From Gemmatimonadota bacterium (GTDB taxonomy: Bacteria > Gemmatimonadota > Gemmatimonadetes > Longimicrobiales > Gaopeijiaceae), in NCBI GenBank assembly GCA_022560615.1, contig JADFSR010000002.1:158651-222650 (forward strand): 64,000 bases of DNA, given 5' to 3'. Position numbers and translations under genes: made by a program. The notes under the pieces were generated by a model, which saw only the letters and a program-made list of their open reading frames with translations, searched no databases and was not told the origin of the DNA. Below, piece by piece: positions 28,157 to 36,716 of this stretch (its first letter is position 1; every line of letters begins with the position of its first letter).

Positions 28157-28497
28157 GACTCGTCTGCAAGCACGACCACTCGCCCAACCGCGGCGACGAA
28201 CCGCTCCCAGTCCCGGGACTGCTCGCTCAGCGAGGCCCGCCCGGCGGCCGTGATCTCATAGTACTTGGCGCGGCGTCCCTTCGGAGACACCGACCACTGG
28301 CTCGTGAGCCAGCGCCGTTTCTCGAGTTTGTGCAGAGCGGGATAGAGCGCGCCCTCCTCCACGAGCAGCTCGCCGTCCGAACTGTCCTGAATCCACTTCA
28401 GAATCTCGAAGCCGTGCATGCGCCCGCCGCGCGCGACCGCGCCGAGCGCGAGGAAGTTCACCGTTCCGGGTCGGATGGAGAGGGAGTCGCGTGACAT
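28153..28497 (-). CDS. PadR-family transcriptional regulator
   Basis: 114 residues with the PadR core FLALGAVARGGRMHGFEIL, EEGALYPALHKLEKRRW and the wing PKGRRAKYYEIT. It is translationally coupled (ATGA overlap) to the ADOP permease downstream. A 20-bp palindrome about 46 bp upstream of its start is a candidate operator. Confidence 0.93.
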   Translation of the reverse strand: MSRDSLSIRPGTVNFLALGAVARGGRMHGFEILKWIQDSSDGELLVEEGALYPALHKLEKRRWLTSQWSVSPKGRRAKYYEITAAGRASLSEQSRDWERFVAAVGRVVVLADES

Positions 28498-28542
28498 GTG
28501 AGCAGCTTTTTCGTGGAGTGGTCTGTTGTGGCCTAAGGTCTT

Positions 28543-28562
28543 GAGGCCAGTATCATGGCCTC
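28543..28562 (-). promoter_or_regulatory. Perfect inverted repeat upstream of padR
   Basis: GAGGCCA-N6-TGGCCTC occupies 28543-28562, starting 46 bp before the PadR start codon in the gap between divergent surroundings. Its position suits an operator for PadR autorepression, though it lacks the ATGT/ACAT half-sites of classical PadR operators. Confidence 0.4.
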
Positions 28563-28636
28563 GCGTGCTTAGGGCAAGAGACGATCCATATCAACGGCTC
28601 CACCGCATCGTGGATAGAAGGTCCTGCTGCTGCCGA

Positions 28637-30382
28637 CTATCCGTCCCAGTCGAACAGCAGGTCGATGAGCCGATCGCACCATTGCTCGAGCTCGGCCGGG
28701 TCATCATCGACGGTCGCCATCCGGATACGGGCCATCGCGTCTCGCAGCTCGGAGGCACCGTCCCGAGGGATGCCTGGCTGCTCCAACGCGCGACGGGCTC
28801 GCTCGACCAGCGCGGCCGCACCCGGGTCGAGCGCGACCGCCGCGTCGGCCTCGGTCGCGCGTGCGGCGGCAAGCCTCCCCTGGCTCCGTGCGATGTCCTC
28901 CGGACTCATGCGTTTCCGCGTCGCCTTTAGCTGTGCGTGTGTCTGGCGGCGCGTGGCTTCGTCGGTGACGGTCACGTCCAGGATACCATTGACGTCCAGC
29001 GCGAAGTGGACCAGCACCTCGGCCACCTCACCGGCTCGCTGCGGCTCCAGGCCCTCGATCCGGAAGTCGCCGAGGAGCGTGTTCTCGGAGGCGACCGGGC
29101 TCTCGCCCTGGTAGACCTTGAGGTGGATCATGTCCTGGTCCGGGTGCAGCGCGCTGAAGCGATCGCTCTTCTGGACGGGGATCGTGGTGTTGCGCCGCAC
29201 CAGGGGTGAGAAGTGGTCGTCGGTGAGCCGGCCGCCCCAGCCGATGCGGGCGGTCTCGATCCCGAGCGAGAGCGGCGTGACGTCCACCAGGATGGTGCTC
29301 ACGTCCTCGCCGGCGACGATCGCACCCTGCACCGCGGCGCCGAGCGCGACGGCGGCGTCTGGGTCGATCTCGCTGTGGGGCTCCTGGCCCATCACGTCGG
29401 CGACCAGGTCCCAGACACAGGGGATGCGGGTCGAGCCACCCACCAGCAGCACGCGGTCGATGGCCTCCGCGGCGAGGTCGGCATCCTCCAGCGCCTGCCG
29501 GATCTTCGCCCTCGTGCCGTCCAGCAGATCGGCGATCAGATCCTCGAACTCACCTCGTTCGAGCTCCCTCTGCACGTGGATCGGCGTGCCGTCATTCTGC
29601 ACGGCCAGGTAGTCCAGGTCGATGGTGACGACGCGTGACTCGGACAGGCGGATCTTCGCCTCCTCCGCCGCACGGAGCAGGCGTGCCCACGCCTGGTGGT
29701 TCTCGCGCAGGTCCATATCGTGCTCGTCCAGGAACTCCTCGGCGAGAAGGGTGGCGATGCGTTCGTCGAAATCATCGCCTCCCAAGTGGTTGTCGCCGCT
29801 CGTGGCCTGCACGTCGATGATGCCGTGGCTCAACTCGATGATCGAGACATCGAACGTGCCACCCCCAAGGTCGTAGACCATGACCCGCAGATGCTCGTCG
29901 TCGTCGCGGCCGTATCCGTAGGCCAGCGCCGCCGCGGTGGGCTCGTTCACGATGCGCTCGACCACCAGCCCCGCGATCTCGCCCGCCTCCATAGTGGCCT
30001 GGCGCTGCACCTCGTCAAAGTAGGCCGGGACCGTGATGACGGCCCTCCGGACCGGCTCACCGAGCGCGGCCTCGGCGCACCCCTTGATCTCCTTCAGGAT
30101 GAACGCCGAGATCTCCTGCGGCGTATACTCCTGCCCCGCCATGCTCACGCGTTCGCCGCTGCCCATCCTTCGCTTGATCGAGCGGATGGTTCGCTCCGGC
30201 GCCAAGACCCACTGGTTGCGGGCCGCCACGCCGGTGAGGAGTTCCCCTTTCGGCGAGATGCCCACCACCGACGGAAAGAGCCCATCGCCCTGGACCGGAA
30301 GCAGTGTGGGCGCCCCCTCGCGGATTGCCGCCGGCACTGAGTTGGTCGTGCCGAGATCGATTCCGATGATCCTGTCTCCCAT
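28637..30382 (-). CDS. DnaK-like Hsp70 chaperone (second copy type)
   Basis: 581 residues, shorter than housekeeping DnaK (about 635). The ATPase motifs are intact: IGIDLGTTNS, VPAYFDEVQRQAT, VVERIVNEPTAAALAYG, YDLGGGTFDVS and LVGGSTRIP. The substrate-binding domain is present, but the helical lid is reduced and the acidic EEVD-like tail is absent, ending FDWDG. It is the last gene of a four-gene operon with TPR, J-domain and GrpE proteins, so it probably forms a dedicated chaperone machine rather than the general one. Confidence 0.9.
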   Translation of the reverse strand: MGDRIIGIDLGTTNSVPAAIREGAPTLLPVQGDGLFPSVVGISPKGELLTGVAARNQWVLAPERTIRSIKRRMGSGERVSMAGQEYTPQEISAFILKEIKGCAEAALGEPVRRAVITVPAYFDEVQRQATMEAGEIAGLVVERIVNEPTAAALAYGYGRDDDEHLRVMVYDLGGGTFDVSIIELSHGIIDVQATSGDNHLGGDDFDERIATLLAEEFLDEHDMDLRENHQAWARLLRAAEEAKIRLSESRVVTIDLDYLAVQNDGTPIHVQRELERGEFEDLIADLLDGTRAKIRQALEDADLAAEAIDRVLLVGGSTRIPCVWDLVADVMGQEPHSEIDPDAAVALGAAVQGAIVAGEDVSTILVDVTPLSLGIETARIGWGGRLTDDHFSPLVRRNTTIPVQKSDRFSALHPDQDMIHLKVYQGESPVASENTLLGDFRIEGLEPQRAGEVAEVLVHFALDVNGILDVTVTDEATRRQTHAQLKATRKRMSPEDIARSQGRLAAARATEADAAVALDPGAAALVERARRALEQPGIPRDGASELRDAMARIRMATVDDDPAELEQWCDRLIDLLFDWDG

Positions 30383-30385
30383 CTC

Positions 30386-31465
30386 CTACTCGTCTCCTTC
30401 GCTTCTCGGTTCTGCCGTGGGCGAGATCTCACCGTCACGCGTGTCCACTCCTCTTCCGTCCGCCTCCGCGGCGGGGGACCCGCGGGAAACGACCACCTCG
30501 GCAAAGCGCACGGGCCGCTCCCCGTGCCGGTACCCCGGGCGAAGAACGCGAATCACCGTCCCGGGCGCCACATCGTCGCGCGCTTCGATGGCCATGGCCT
30601 CGTGGAGGCGCGGATCGAAAGCGCGGCCCAATGCCTCTATGGGCTCGACGCCCTCAGCAGCCAGCAGCTCCTGGAAGCGCTCGCGCCCGAGGAGCAGACC
30701 GTCGAGCCACGCGGCGAGCGCGTCGGCCATCCCGGCCTCCGCCGGCTTCGGTGCGGGGGACTCTCCGCCCAACAACCAGCGCAGCTTCTGCCACGCGCCT
30801 CCCTCCTCGTCCTGGCCCGAGCTGGCGGTCCGACGCTGTTCGAGGAGTGCGGTCCCACTCTCGAGTGCCCGCTCGATCCCATCAAGGACGGGGAGCAGGT
30901 CGGCGACCATCTCGGCACGCCCCTCCGCACGCAGCTCACTCAGACGCCGGCCCTCGTCGGCATCCCAGGTGGCTCGCACCTCGTCACGCCGCGTCGCGAT
31001 CTCCTGGAGCACCGCCAACGCCCGCTCCGTCTCCTGTGCCTTTGCATCCAGCAGTGTGTTCGCTTTGAACTGGACCCGGTTCAGCCTGGTTATGGAGCCC
31101 GCGAGCTCATCGAGCTGCTGATGCACGTCCTCGAGCCCGGTGACCATCTCGGCGAGCCGCCGCTCGAACTCCGTCTCCGTCCGGGGCGCCGTCAGGTGCC
31201 TGGTCAGCGCTTGCACCTGCTCACCGCTCACCGCGACCTCGGCCAGCAGGCGCTCGAGCCGCACCTCCACGCGGTCGAGCCTGGTGGCCATGCGCAGTGA
31301 GAGGCTCTGGTCTTCCGGGGCCTCTGCCCGCGTCTCCGTCCCTCGGCGCGTCTCCAGCGCCGGGTCCCGCTCCGTCCCAGCCGCTGCATCCGTGCCAGGC
31401 GCGACCTCCGACTCGGGCGTGGCATCTGCGCCAGCCACCTCCTCCCACTCGGGTCGACCGGTCAT
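30386..31465 (-). CDS. GrpE-like nucleotide exchange factor, long form
   Basis: 359 residues, nearly twice the usual GrpE length. The C-terminal half has the GrpE head: DLLPVLDGIERALESG, FDPRLHEAMAIE, and GTVIRVLRPGYRHGERPVR. The first 80 residues are acidic and low-complexity (AGTERDPALETRR style), followed by predicted coiled coil. It should release ADP from the neighbouring DnaK. It overlaps the J-domain gene by 4 bp and precedes dnaK by 3 bp. Confidence 0.88.
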   Translation of the reverse strand: MTGRPEWEEVAGADATPESEVAPGTDAAAGTERDPALETRRGTETRAEAPEDQSLSLRMATRLDRVEVRLERLLAEVAVSGEQVQALTRHLTAPRTETEFERRLAEMVTGLEDVHQQLDELAGSITRLNRVQFKANTLLDAKAQETERALAVLQEIATRRDEVRATWDADEGRRLSELRAEGRAEMVADLLPVLDGIERALESGTALLEQRRTASSGQDEEGGAWQKLRWLLGGESPAPKPAEAGMADALAAWLDGLLLGRERFQELLAAEGVEPIEALGRAFDPRLHEAMAIEARDDVAPGTVIRVLRPGYRHGERPVRFAEVVVSRGSPAAEADGRGVDTRDGEISPTAEPRSEGDE

Positions 31466-31842
31466 CGACCGCGCTCCTCAGTCGGCGCGGGCTCACTGAA
31501 CTCCTCCTCAGGGGCCAGCCGGGCCAAAAGAAGCGTCCAGGCGAGCGCGGCCACGTCCTCGAAGTGCACGCGTAAGTCGAAGGCCGGTTGACGCCGTCGA
31601 GGAAGCTCCGGTGGAGGCTGTAGGAGGAAGAGATTGGACCGCGCTCGGGCCTCCGGGGTGCGGAGCCGCTCGTATGCGGCCCGGATCTCCTGGAACTTCT
31701 CGGGCTCCCGCTCGGGTGTGTGCAGCCGCACCTGGGCGAAGTAGGCGCGCTTGATCTCCGCGTCGGTCGCGCGCCGCCCGACGCCGAGTACCGAGTACGG
31801 GTCTGCGCCGCTGGGAGCGGCTTCACGCATCCGGCGGCTCAT
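31462..31842 (-). CDS. J-domain protein lacking a canonical HPD
   Basis: 126 residues. Residues 13-65 form a J-domain (YSVLGVGRRATDAEIKRAYF, then FQEIRAAYERL). The HPD tripeptide that activates Hsp70 is replaced by HTPE in VRLHTPEREPEKF. The C-terminal half is not a known DnaJ region and may bind the TPR or GrpE partner. It overlaps both neighbours by 4 bp, so it belongs tightly to the operon. Either this J-domain uses a variant contact with its own DnaK or it is a non-stimulating adaptor. Confidence 0.8.
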   Translation of the reverse strand: MSRRMREAAPSGADPYSVLGVGRRATDAEIKRAYFAQVRLHTPEREPEKFQEIRAAYERLRTPEARARSNLFLLQPPPELPRRRQPAFDLRVHFEDVAALAWTLLLARLAPEEEFSEPAPTEERGR

Positions 31843-34163
31843 TCGAACATCTCTGCGAACATGTGAAACACGTCCCCTATCTCACCGCCGCCCATACTCT
31901 CGTCCGCGATGAGGGTCTGCAGGCTCGAGTCGCGCGCGCGGCGGGCTCGCCGTTCGGCCTGACGGAACAGGCGCTGAGCGCCCCGCAGGTCATCCTCCTC
32001 CATTCGGCGCCTGGCCTCTATGACTTCTACCGCGCCGCTCGCGGGCTCCTCCGTGCGAATGCGCGCCTCCAGGCCCTCGGCCAGCTCGGAGCTGCCTTCC
32101 TCCCAGGCGATGGAGTGGGCACGGAACAGCACGGTGGCCCGGCTGTCGGGCACTCCGGGCCGACCGGCGAGGGCCAGCGCCTCCTCGACAAAGCGCTCGA
32201 ACCACACCTCCGGGAGATCGCACGCGAGCAGTTGCTCGGCCTGATGGACCCAGAACTCCGGCTGTAGCTCGGGAAGGGCCCGAGCGTGAGCCATCACCTC
32301 CTCGATCGTGCCTTCGTCGACCGACGGAATGTGCAGCAACTCGTGTAGGACGGTGTCGGCGACGTTCGCGTTCCCGGGGGCGACGTCCAGGCTACGGAGC
32401 AGCGTCTCGCGCGCTTTTTCGTGCTTTTCGTCCGTCCTGTAGAGCTGCCCCAGCACCGTGAGGAGCCGGGGGTGGTCGGGCACCTCCCCTAGTCCCTCTT
32501 CAATCACGCGAATCTGTTCGCGCAGCGGACGCGGCTTCGCTCCGCTCCACCACACCGCCGTCTTCGACACAAGCCGTGCCACGTAGCTCTCCGCCAGGCT
32601 GTCGCGCGCTTCGGCGTCGCTGGGAGCGATCTCGAGCAACCGGCGCCACAGGGACGCCCCGTCCGCGTGCGGCTTCGCATCCTCCAGGTTGGCGCGAAGA
32701 CGAAGGGCATCCGTGTGACGCGGATCGAGTTCGAGGAGCCGTTCCAACTCCTGCTCGGCGGGAGCCACGGAGTCGCGGGCGAGCAGGAGGTCCGCCCGCT
32801 TGAGGCGGAGTTCCACATCATCCGGCGCGTACTTGAGGGCGGTCTCCACGCAGGTTAGCGCCGCGGCCTCGCACTCGGAATGCTCGTAGCGCCCGTAGAG
32901 CCCGTTGAACCCGTCGCGCTCGGACCGCTCTTCGCGCTCGGAGCGCTCGTAGCAATCGGCCGCGTGAGCCCACAGCGCGGCGACCTCGGCGTCGGACAGA
33001 TAGTCGGGATGGTCCGGCTTACGCGGGCGGCGGCGTGCCACCGCCCTCCAGGCTTCGGCGGCGCGGGACCAGCGGCCCAGCGCCTCCTCGGCCAGCGCCA
33101 GGTTCTGCGCCAGCGCGCGCCGGGGGTGCATCTTCTCGGCTTCGCGCCAGTGGCCGGCCGCATCGGACCAACGGCCGGCCTGGGCGGCCTCATGACCCAG
33201 GTGGTCGTGCGCCAGCGCGGCCGTTTCGGGCAGGATGCGGTCCTCCACCCCGGGTGGGACGCGTGCGGCAAGCTGTACCACGTCGCGCCACTGGCCTGCT
33301 TGCGCGAGCTCGATCGCCTTCTTACGGAGGAGGGCACCCAGGTTCCGTTGGAGCCACGGCATTTCCTGCTCAGTGCGGGCTGCGGACAGCCACAGCTCCA
33401 TGGCCTGCTCACGCTCACCTCGCCGAAGCGCGGCCACGCCCTGGTAGTAGTGGAGGCGGGGTCGAGCGGGCTCCGGTACGGCGGCCACGGCCTCCTCCAG
33501 CTCCGCCACGGGTGCGCTGCGCGGGTCCGCGTTCAGGGCCAGGAGCGCCCGCCACGCCGGCCCTGGTGGTTCATCAAACAGGGTGGTCTGCGCAGACGCG
33601 CGGTCAGGCTGCTCCCTCTGCCCCGCACGGGCGTCAGTGGGCCTGAAGTCCCATAGCGATCGGAGATCCGCGGCTTCGGCTTCGGACAGCCCCGCGGCGC
33701 TCCACGCTTCGCCCGCCGCCACTCGCGCGAGCTGGCGCGCATACTCGCCGCCACCCATGGGCGGCTCCCAATCCGTGGCATCGATGCTCCCCTCGAGTGC
33801 CGTCCGGCCTTCCTCGGTTCGCCCGACTGCGAGTAGCGCCAGCGCACGGTAGAATCCTAGGCGGGATGAATCGGGATCGTGGCGGAGGGCTTCGGTCAGG
33901 TGGGTGAGCGCCGTCGTCGGGTCGGTCGCCGCCAACCCTGTATGGAGGAGGGCTTCCCCCAGCACCTGGCTGGCCCGTCCACGCGCGACCGGTGACGGCG
34001 CCGCATCGAACGCCTTGCGGGCCAAGCGGAGGGCCGACCCGATCTCACCACGCTGCCCCCGGCGCACGGCTTCGGTGAGATGCTGGCTGACCTGGCTCCC
34101 GGAGCCCGACTGCCTTCGCGGCCGCCGTCCGCGGGCGCGTGCTTTTCTGCGGCGCCTGCCCAT
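31839..34163 (-). CDS. Large tetratricopeptide-repeat protein of the Hsp70 operon
   Basis: 774 residues from ATG 34163 (MGRRRRKARARGRR, a strongly basic start). The frame continues upstream for 127 codons, but that part belongs to a decayed ImmA/IrrE gene, so I place the start here. The rest is alpha-helical TPR-like repeats with many A-x-A/L-x-x-W patterns; there is no catalytic motif and no signal peptide. It is first in the operon and probably acts as scaffold or client receptor for the DnaK system (inference). Confidence 0.75.
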   Translation of the reverse strand: MGRRRRKARARGRRPRRQSGSGSQVSQHLTEAVRRGQRGEIGSALRLARKAFDAAPSPVARGRASQVLGEALLHTGLAATDPTTALTHLTEALRHDPDSSRLGFYRALALLAVGRTEEGRTALEGSIDATDWEPPMGGGEYARQLARVAAGEAWSAAGLSEAEAADLRSLWDFRPTDARAGQREQPDRASAQTTLFDEPPGPAWRALLALNADPRSAPVAELEEAVAAVPEPARPRLHYYQGVAALRRGEREQAMELWLSAARTEQEMPWLQRNLGALLRKKAIELAQAGQWRDVVQLAARVPPGVEDRILPETAALAHDHLGHEAAQAGRWSDAAGHWREAEKMHPRRALAQNLALAEEALGRWSRAAEAWRAVARRRPRKPDHPDYLSDAEVAALWAHAADCYERSEREERSERDGFNGLYGRYEHSECEAAALTCVETALKYAPDDVELRLKRADLLLARDSVAPAEQELERLLELDPRHTDALRLRANLEDAKPHADGASLWRRLLEIAPSDAEARDSLAESYVARLVSKTAVWWSGAKPRPLREQIRVIEEGLGEVPDHPRLLTVLGQLYRTDEKHEKARETLLRSLDVAPGNANVADTVLHELLHIPSVDEGTIEEVMAHARALPELQPEFWVHQAEQLLACDLPEVWFERFVEEALALAGRPGVPDSRATVLFRAHSIAWEEGSSELAEGLEARIRTEEPASGAVEVIEARRRMEEDDLRGAQRLFRQAERRARRARDSSLQTLIADESMGGGEIGDVFHMFAEMFE

Positions 34164-34259
34164 AGTACAGTTCGTTCTTACCTTTTTCCGGTGGTACGAG
34201 ACGGAAATCGACGGCCCCGCGCGCGGAACCCGTCGGAACGTCGTCGTCCGGCCGGTAGG

Positions 34260-34973
34260 AGGCAAGCCGGCTTCCAAGCGCGTCCCCCGTAGTGCGCCAG
34301 GAGGTGCCTGGTAGTAGTCAGGACCCCCAGACCTATCGCTCGCACGCTGTCGACGAAACTCACGCTCCTCGATCCAGCGATCTCTGAAGTTCCGACTCAA
34401 ACTCATCCAGACTGGGCGGTCGATCATGTCGAGCCGGAAGAGCTTGTAGGCGACCATCGAGTGACTGACGTTCCGCTCCGACGCGAAGTCACCGACGAGG
34501 ACGGCGAGTGTAGCTCTCCACTCACACCGGTCTCGCCAAGCCACAGATGGGTCAACTCATGGAGCAGAGTAAAGGACCAAGCGCCTCGATGATCTTGATG
34601 ATTGATCACAACGAAGGGAGCGACCTCGTCTGCCAGGGCAAATCCACGGCCGACCCGATGAACGGCAGAAGCTCTCCCTACCGCCTCATCGCCTTCAGAG
34701 TAGTCCGGCGGAAGGGTTCGAAAATCCTGGCCACGATCTCCTGTCCGAGGCGGCTCTGGGAGGTAGAACGTGACCAGTGGGCGTCGGTACTGCTTGACCA
34801 TTTTCACCAACATTGGACGGCTCGGGTCCACCTGACCCTGCTCCAACGCCTCCAACCGGTCCGCTGCCGCGGAAACCCCTCTCGAGTAGAAGATGAACGC
34901 TTGCGCGGGCAGGAGCATGGGCCGGCGGGACGCGTACCACCACCGAGGCCGACCGGTTCGTACGAATTCTCAT
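34260..34973 (-). pseudogene. Decayed XRE/ImmA-IrrE family metallopeptidase gene
   Basis: Pieces of one protein lie in different reverse frames. An XRE-like part (DRLEALEQGQVDPSRP, then LVTFYLPEPP) and the zinc-peptidase motif HELTHLWLGETG are in one frame. The C-terminal regulator part (ASERNVSHSMVAYKLFRLDM to GGPDYY) is in another. The usual segment between HExxH and the C-terminal part is missing. ImmA/IrrE proteases cleave repressors, often beside toxins or mobile elements. The ATG at 34973 lies only 4 bp inside the left edge of the attC-like site, as in gene cassettes. At least two frameshifts and a deletion make it inactive. Confidence 0.7.
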
Positions 34974-35153
34974 AGAACGGACAAGGCGCTCCCGACGCGG
35001 AGCCCGGCGATCAATATACGTATGAGTGTGTCACGATCGTACGTACGCTGGGCGGAGCGTCCCGGAGAGCCGGGCCCGTTGGTCATGGTACAACCTACCC
35101 GCTGAATCAGCGAAGCGTATCTGAGGGCCCGAGCGGGAGAGCGGCGTTACCAG
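34971..35153 (-). other. attC-like recombination site, copy 1 (long form)
   Basis: A 183-bp imperfect palindrome. Read on the reverse strand it starts CTGGTAAC (35153-35146) and ends GTTCTATG (34978-34971). The inner arms are CGGGAG near 35134-35139 and CTCCCG at 34989-34994. The right 80 bp (35070-35150), with the perfect GCTGAATCAGC centre, are about 90% identical to copy 2 and also present at the window end. Layout and flanking complementarity fit an integron attC site; no integrase is present. Confidence 0.55.
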
Positions 35154-35165
35154 ATGCTCCCCACC

Positions 35166-35458
35166 TCAAAGGCGATCGTGCCAAGACTCCGGGTCTCGAC
35201 GCCCGTGCTGCAGGGCGAATACACGGATGACGTCGTCGGCTCCAATCCTGTATACGATGGAATACGGGAACCGGTGGAGATGCATACTTCGGGTCCCCTT
35301 GGGCCCTGGAGCACCCAGCCGCGGGAACTCAGAGATCAAGTCACTCGCTCATTCGCATCGAGGATCAAGTCCCGCCCGAGTTCTAGAGACTCCTCCTCGT
35401 AGTATTCGACGGCGCGCATGAGGTCCAGACGCGCCGGGGTGAGGAACTTGACTCGCAC
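35166..35458 (-). pseudogene. ParE/RelE-type toxin, frameshifted
   Basis: The frame opens with GTG directly after the antitoxin stop and encodes a ParE/RelE N-terminus (VRVKFLTPARLDLMRAVEYY). It stops after ERVT at about 35336. The C-terminus continues in another frame (LISEFPRLGAPGPKGT, then FPYSIVYRI and FALQHGRRDPESW). The total length of 293 bp, one short of a whole number of codons, points to a single-base deletion. The toxin is therefore probably dead while its antitoxin is intact. It ends 13 bp from attC-like copy 1. Confidence 0.8.
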
Positions 35459-35686
35459 CTATCGTTCTAGACGCGCCCGAGCCTCCGCGAAGACCTGCTC
35501 CGCCGGGATCTCTTCGTAGAGTCCGGCCTCGAACGCCTCGACGCGGCGTCTGATTTCCTCGTCCCACGCTGCCTCCACTTTTGGGTTTCGATCCAGACTG
35601 GACAGCAGACGTTGGGCGAGCTTCGCGCGGTCCCCCGGAGGGAGGAGGAGTGCGGCCGCCTCAAGGGCGCGGACCGACGAGGACAT
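35459..35686 (-). CDS. Addiction-module antitoxin (RelB/ParD-like component)
   Basis: 75 residues from MSSSVRALEAAALLLPPGDR. It matches the small addiction-module component family (length about 70-75, LPPxERAxLAxxLLxSLD pattern, basic-acidic C-terminus) that pairs with ParE/RelE toxins. The toxin frame begins on the next base after the stop. About 100 bp lies between the start and attC-like copy 2, enough for its own promoter. Confidence 0.82.
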   Translation of the reverse strand: MSSSVRALEAAALLLPPGDRAKLAQRLLSSLDRNPKVEAAWDEEIRRRVEAFEAGLYEEIPAEQVFAEARARLER

Positions 35687-35782
35687 CAAGAATCTCTGCT
35701 TCTGAAGAGATGTTGTGCGTATCCAGTATACGGTCCCCTCCTCGATGGTTCCATGTACACCTGGGACGCTCATCGGGAGTTT

Positions 35783-35940
35783 CTGGTAACGGATAAGGCG
35801 CTCCCGACGCGGAGGTTTTAGCATGTCAGTGCTCACCAGAGTGATGCCCCGAAGGGCCGGGCCCGTAGTTCATGGTACGCCCCACCCGCTGAATCAGCGA
35901 AGCGTAACTGAGGGCCCGAGCGGGAGCGCGGCGTTATAGG
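35783..35940 (-). other. attC-like recombination site, copy 2 (long form)
   Basis: 158 bp. On the reverse strand it starts CCTATAAC (35940-35933), has inner arms CGCTCCCG and CGGGAGCG (plus-strand 35921-35928 and 35799-35806), and ends GTTACCAG (35790-35783). That end is complementary to the CTGGTAAC beginning copy 1, exactly as an integron cassette between the two sites requires. The hypothetical gene on its right ends 33 bp away, on the same strand. Confidence 0.6.
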
Positions 35941-35972
35941 GCGTTCCCACACCGCCCAGGCATGGTGCCGAT

Positions 35973-36716
35973 TCAGAGGCCCGGCGACCGCGGGTACGAC
36001 TGCAATGCTCTCTGAACCAGGGTGAAAACCTCCGCTCCAACGCCGAACTCGGAGGACTCAAAGATCGAGCGCGATGGAGTGTCACACTCGCCCTGAACCA
36101 CGCGTCCGCCAGCACCTCGCCAACAGATGCCGACCCAGAAAGCACCGGACTCATCTCGGGTGAGCCGTAGGTCAAGATACGGGCTATGCGTAGACAAGGC
36201 GTCCGCGCCCAGCCGTGTCGCCGGAATCGGCATGAAGCCTCGGTCCGCCAGGACCGCTTGCGAGACGACCTCCTCAACGATCTCGGGCCTCACGCCCTCG
36301 GCCTCTACGTCGACAACGAAAGGCACCCGCAACGGGTGGGAGAATTGCACGCGCGACGAAGGAGGTTGGCTCAACTCCACAAGCTCCGCCCAAGCCGAGT
36401 CACCTGGCGCAAGTTGGTCCGTTTCTTCAGAGCACCGAATTGCCATGGCGGCGAGCGAGTATTCATTCTTGAGTTTCTCACACAACGAGAACGGCAAGGA
36501 GAGAGGTGCCGATGTCGGATTGACCGCGACACTTCTGACTCGGAGCCCTTCACCCGGAAGTCTTTCATTCGAATAGGTGTAAGACACCCACCCGTCCACC
36601 GAGCGGAGCCAGCTGCGCTGGCCACTCGCTGGTGATACGATGGCGGCCGCCACCACCCCGGTCACTACCAAAGACCTGAGCAGACGGACGAGGCGTGGCG
36701 AGTCGATTCGTGTCAT
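35973..36716 (-). CDS. Hypothetical exported protein, cassette-like
   Basis: 247 residues that I do not recognise. It has an N-terminal hydrophobic signal (VVTGVVAAAIVSPASGQ), so it is exported, and four Cys spaced as two possible disulfides (CEKLKNEY, RCSEE, CWRGAG, GECDTP). The ending VFTLVQRALQSYPRSPGL is unremarkable. It lies alone between attC-like copy 2 and the palindromic zone at 36.9-37.1 kb, with its 3' end next to the site, as expected for an integron gene cassette. The 5' gap of about 170 bp can hold a promoter. Confidence 0.6.
   Translation of the reverse strand: MTRIDSPRLVRLLRSLVVTGVVAAAIVSPASGQRSWLRSVDGWVSYTYSNERLPGEGLRVRSVAVNPTSAPLSLPFSLCEKLKNEYSLAAMAIRCSEETDQLAPGDSAWAELVELSQPPSSRVQFSHPLRVPFVVDVEAEGVRPEIVEEVVSQAVLADRGFMPIPATRLGADALSTHSPYLDLRLTRDESGAFWVGICWRGAGGRVVQGECDTPSRSIFESSEFGVGAEVFTLVQRALQSYPRSPGL

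Noticed and set aside
31839..34544. A 901-residue TPR protein beginning at 34544
   Set aside because: The first 127 codons contain recognisable ImmA/IrrE C-terminal sequence followed by out-of-family text; the basic start at 34163 fits the operon better.
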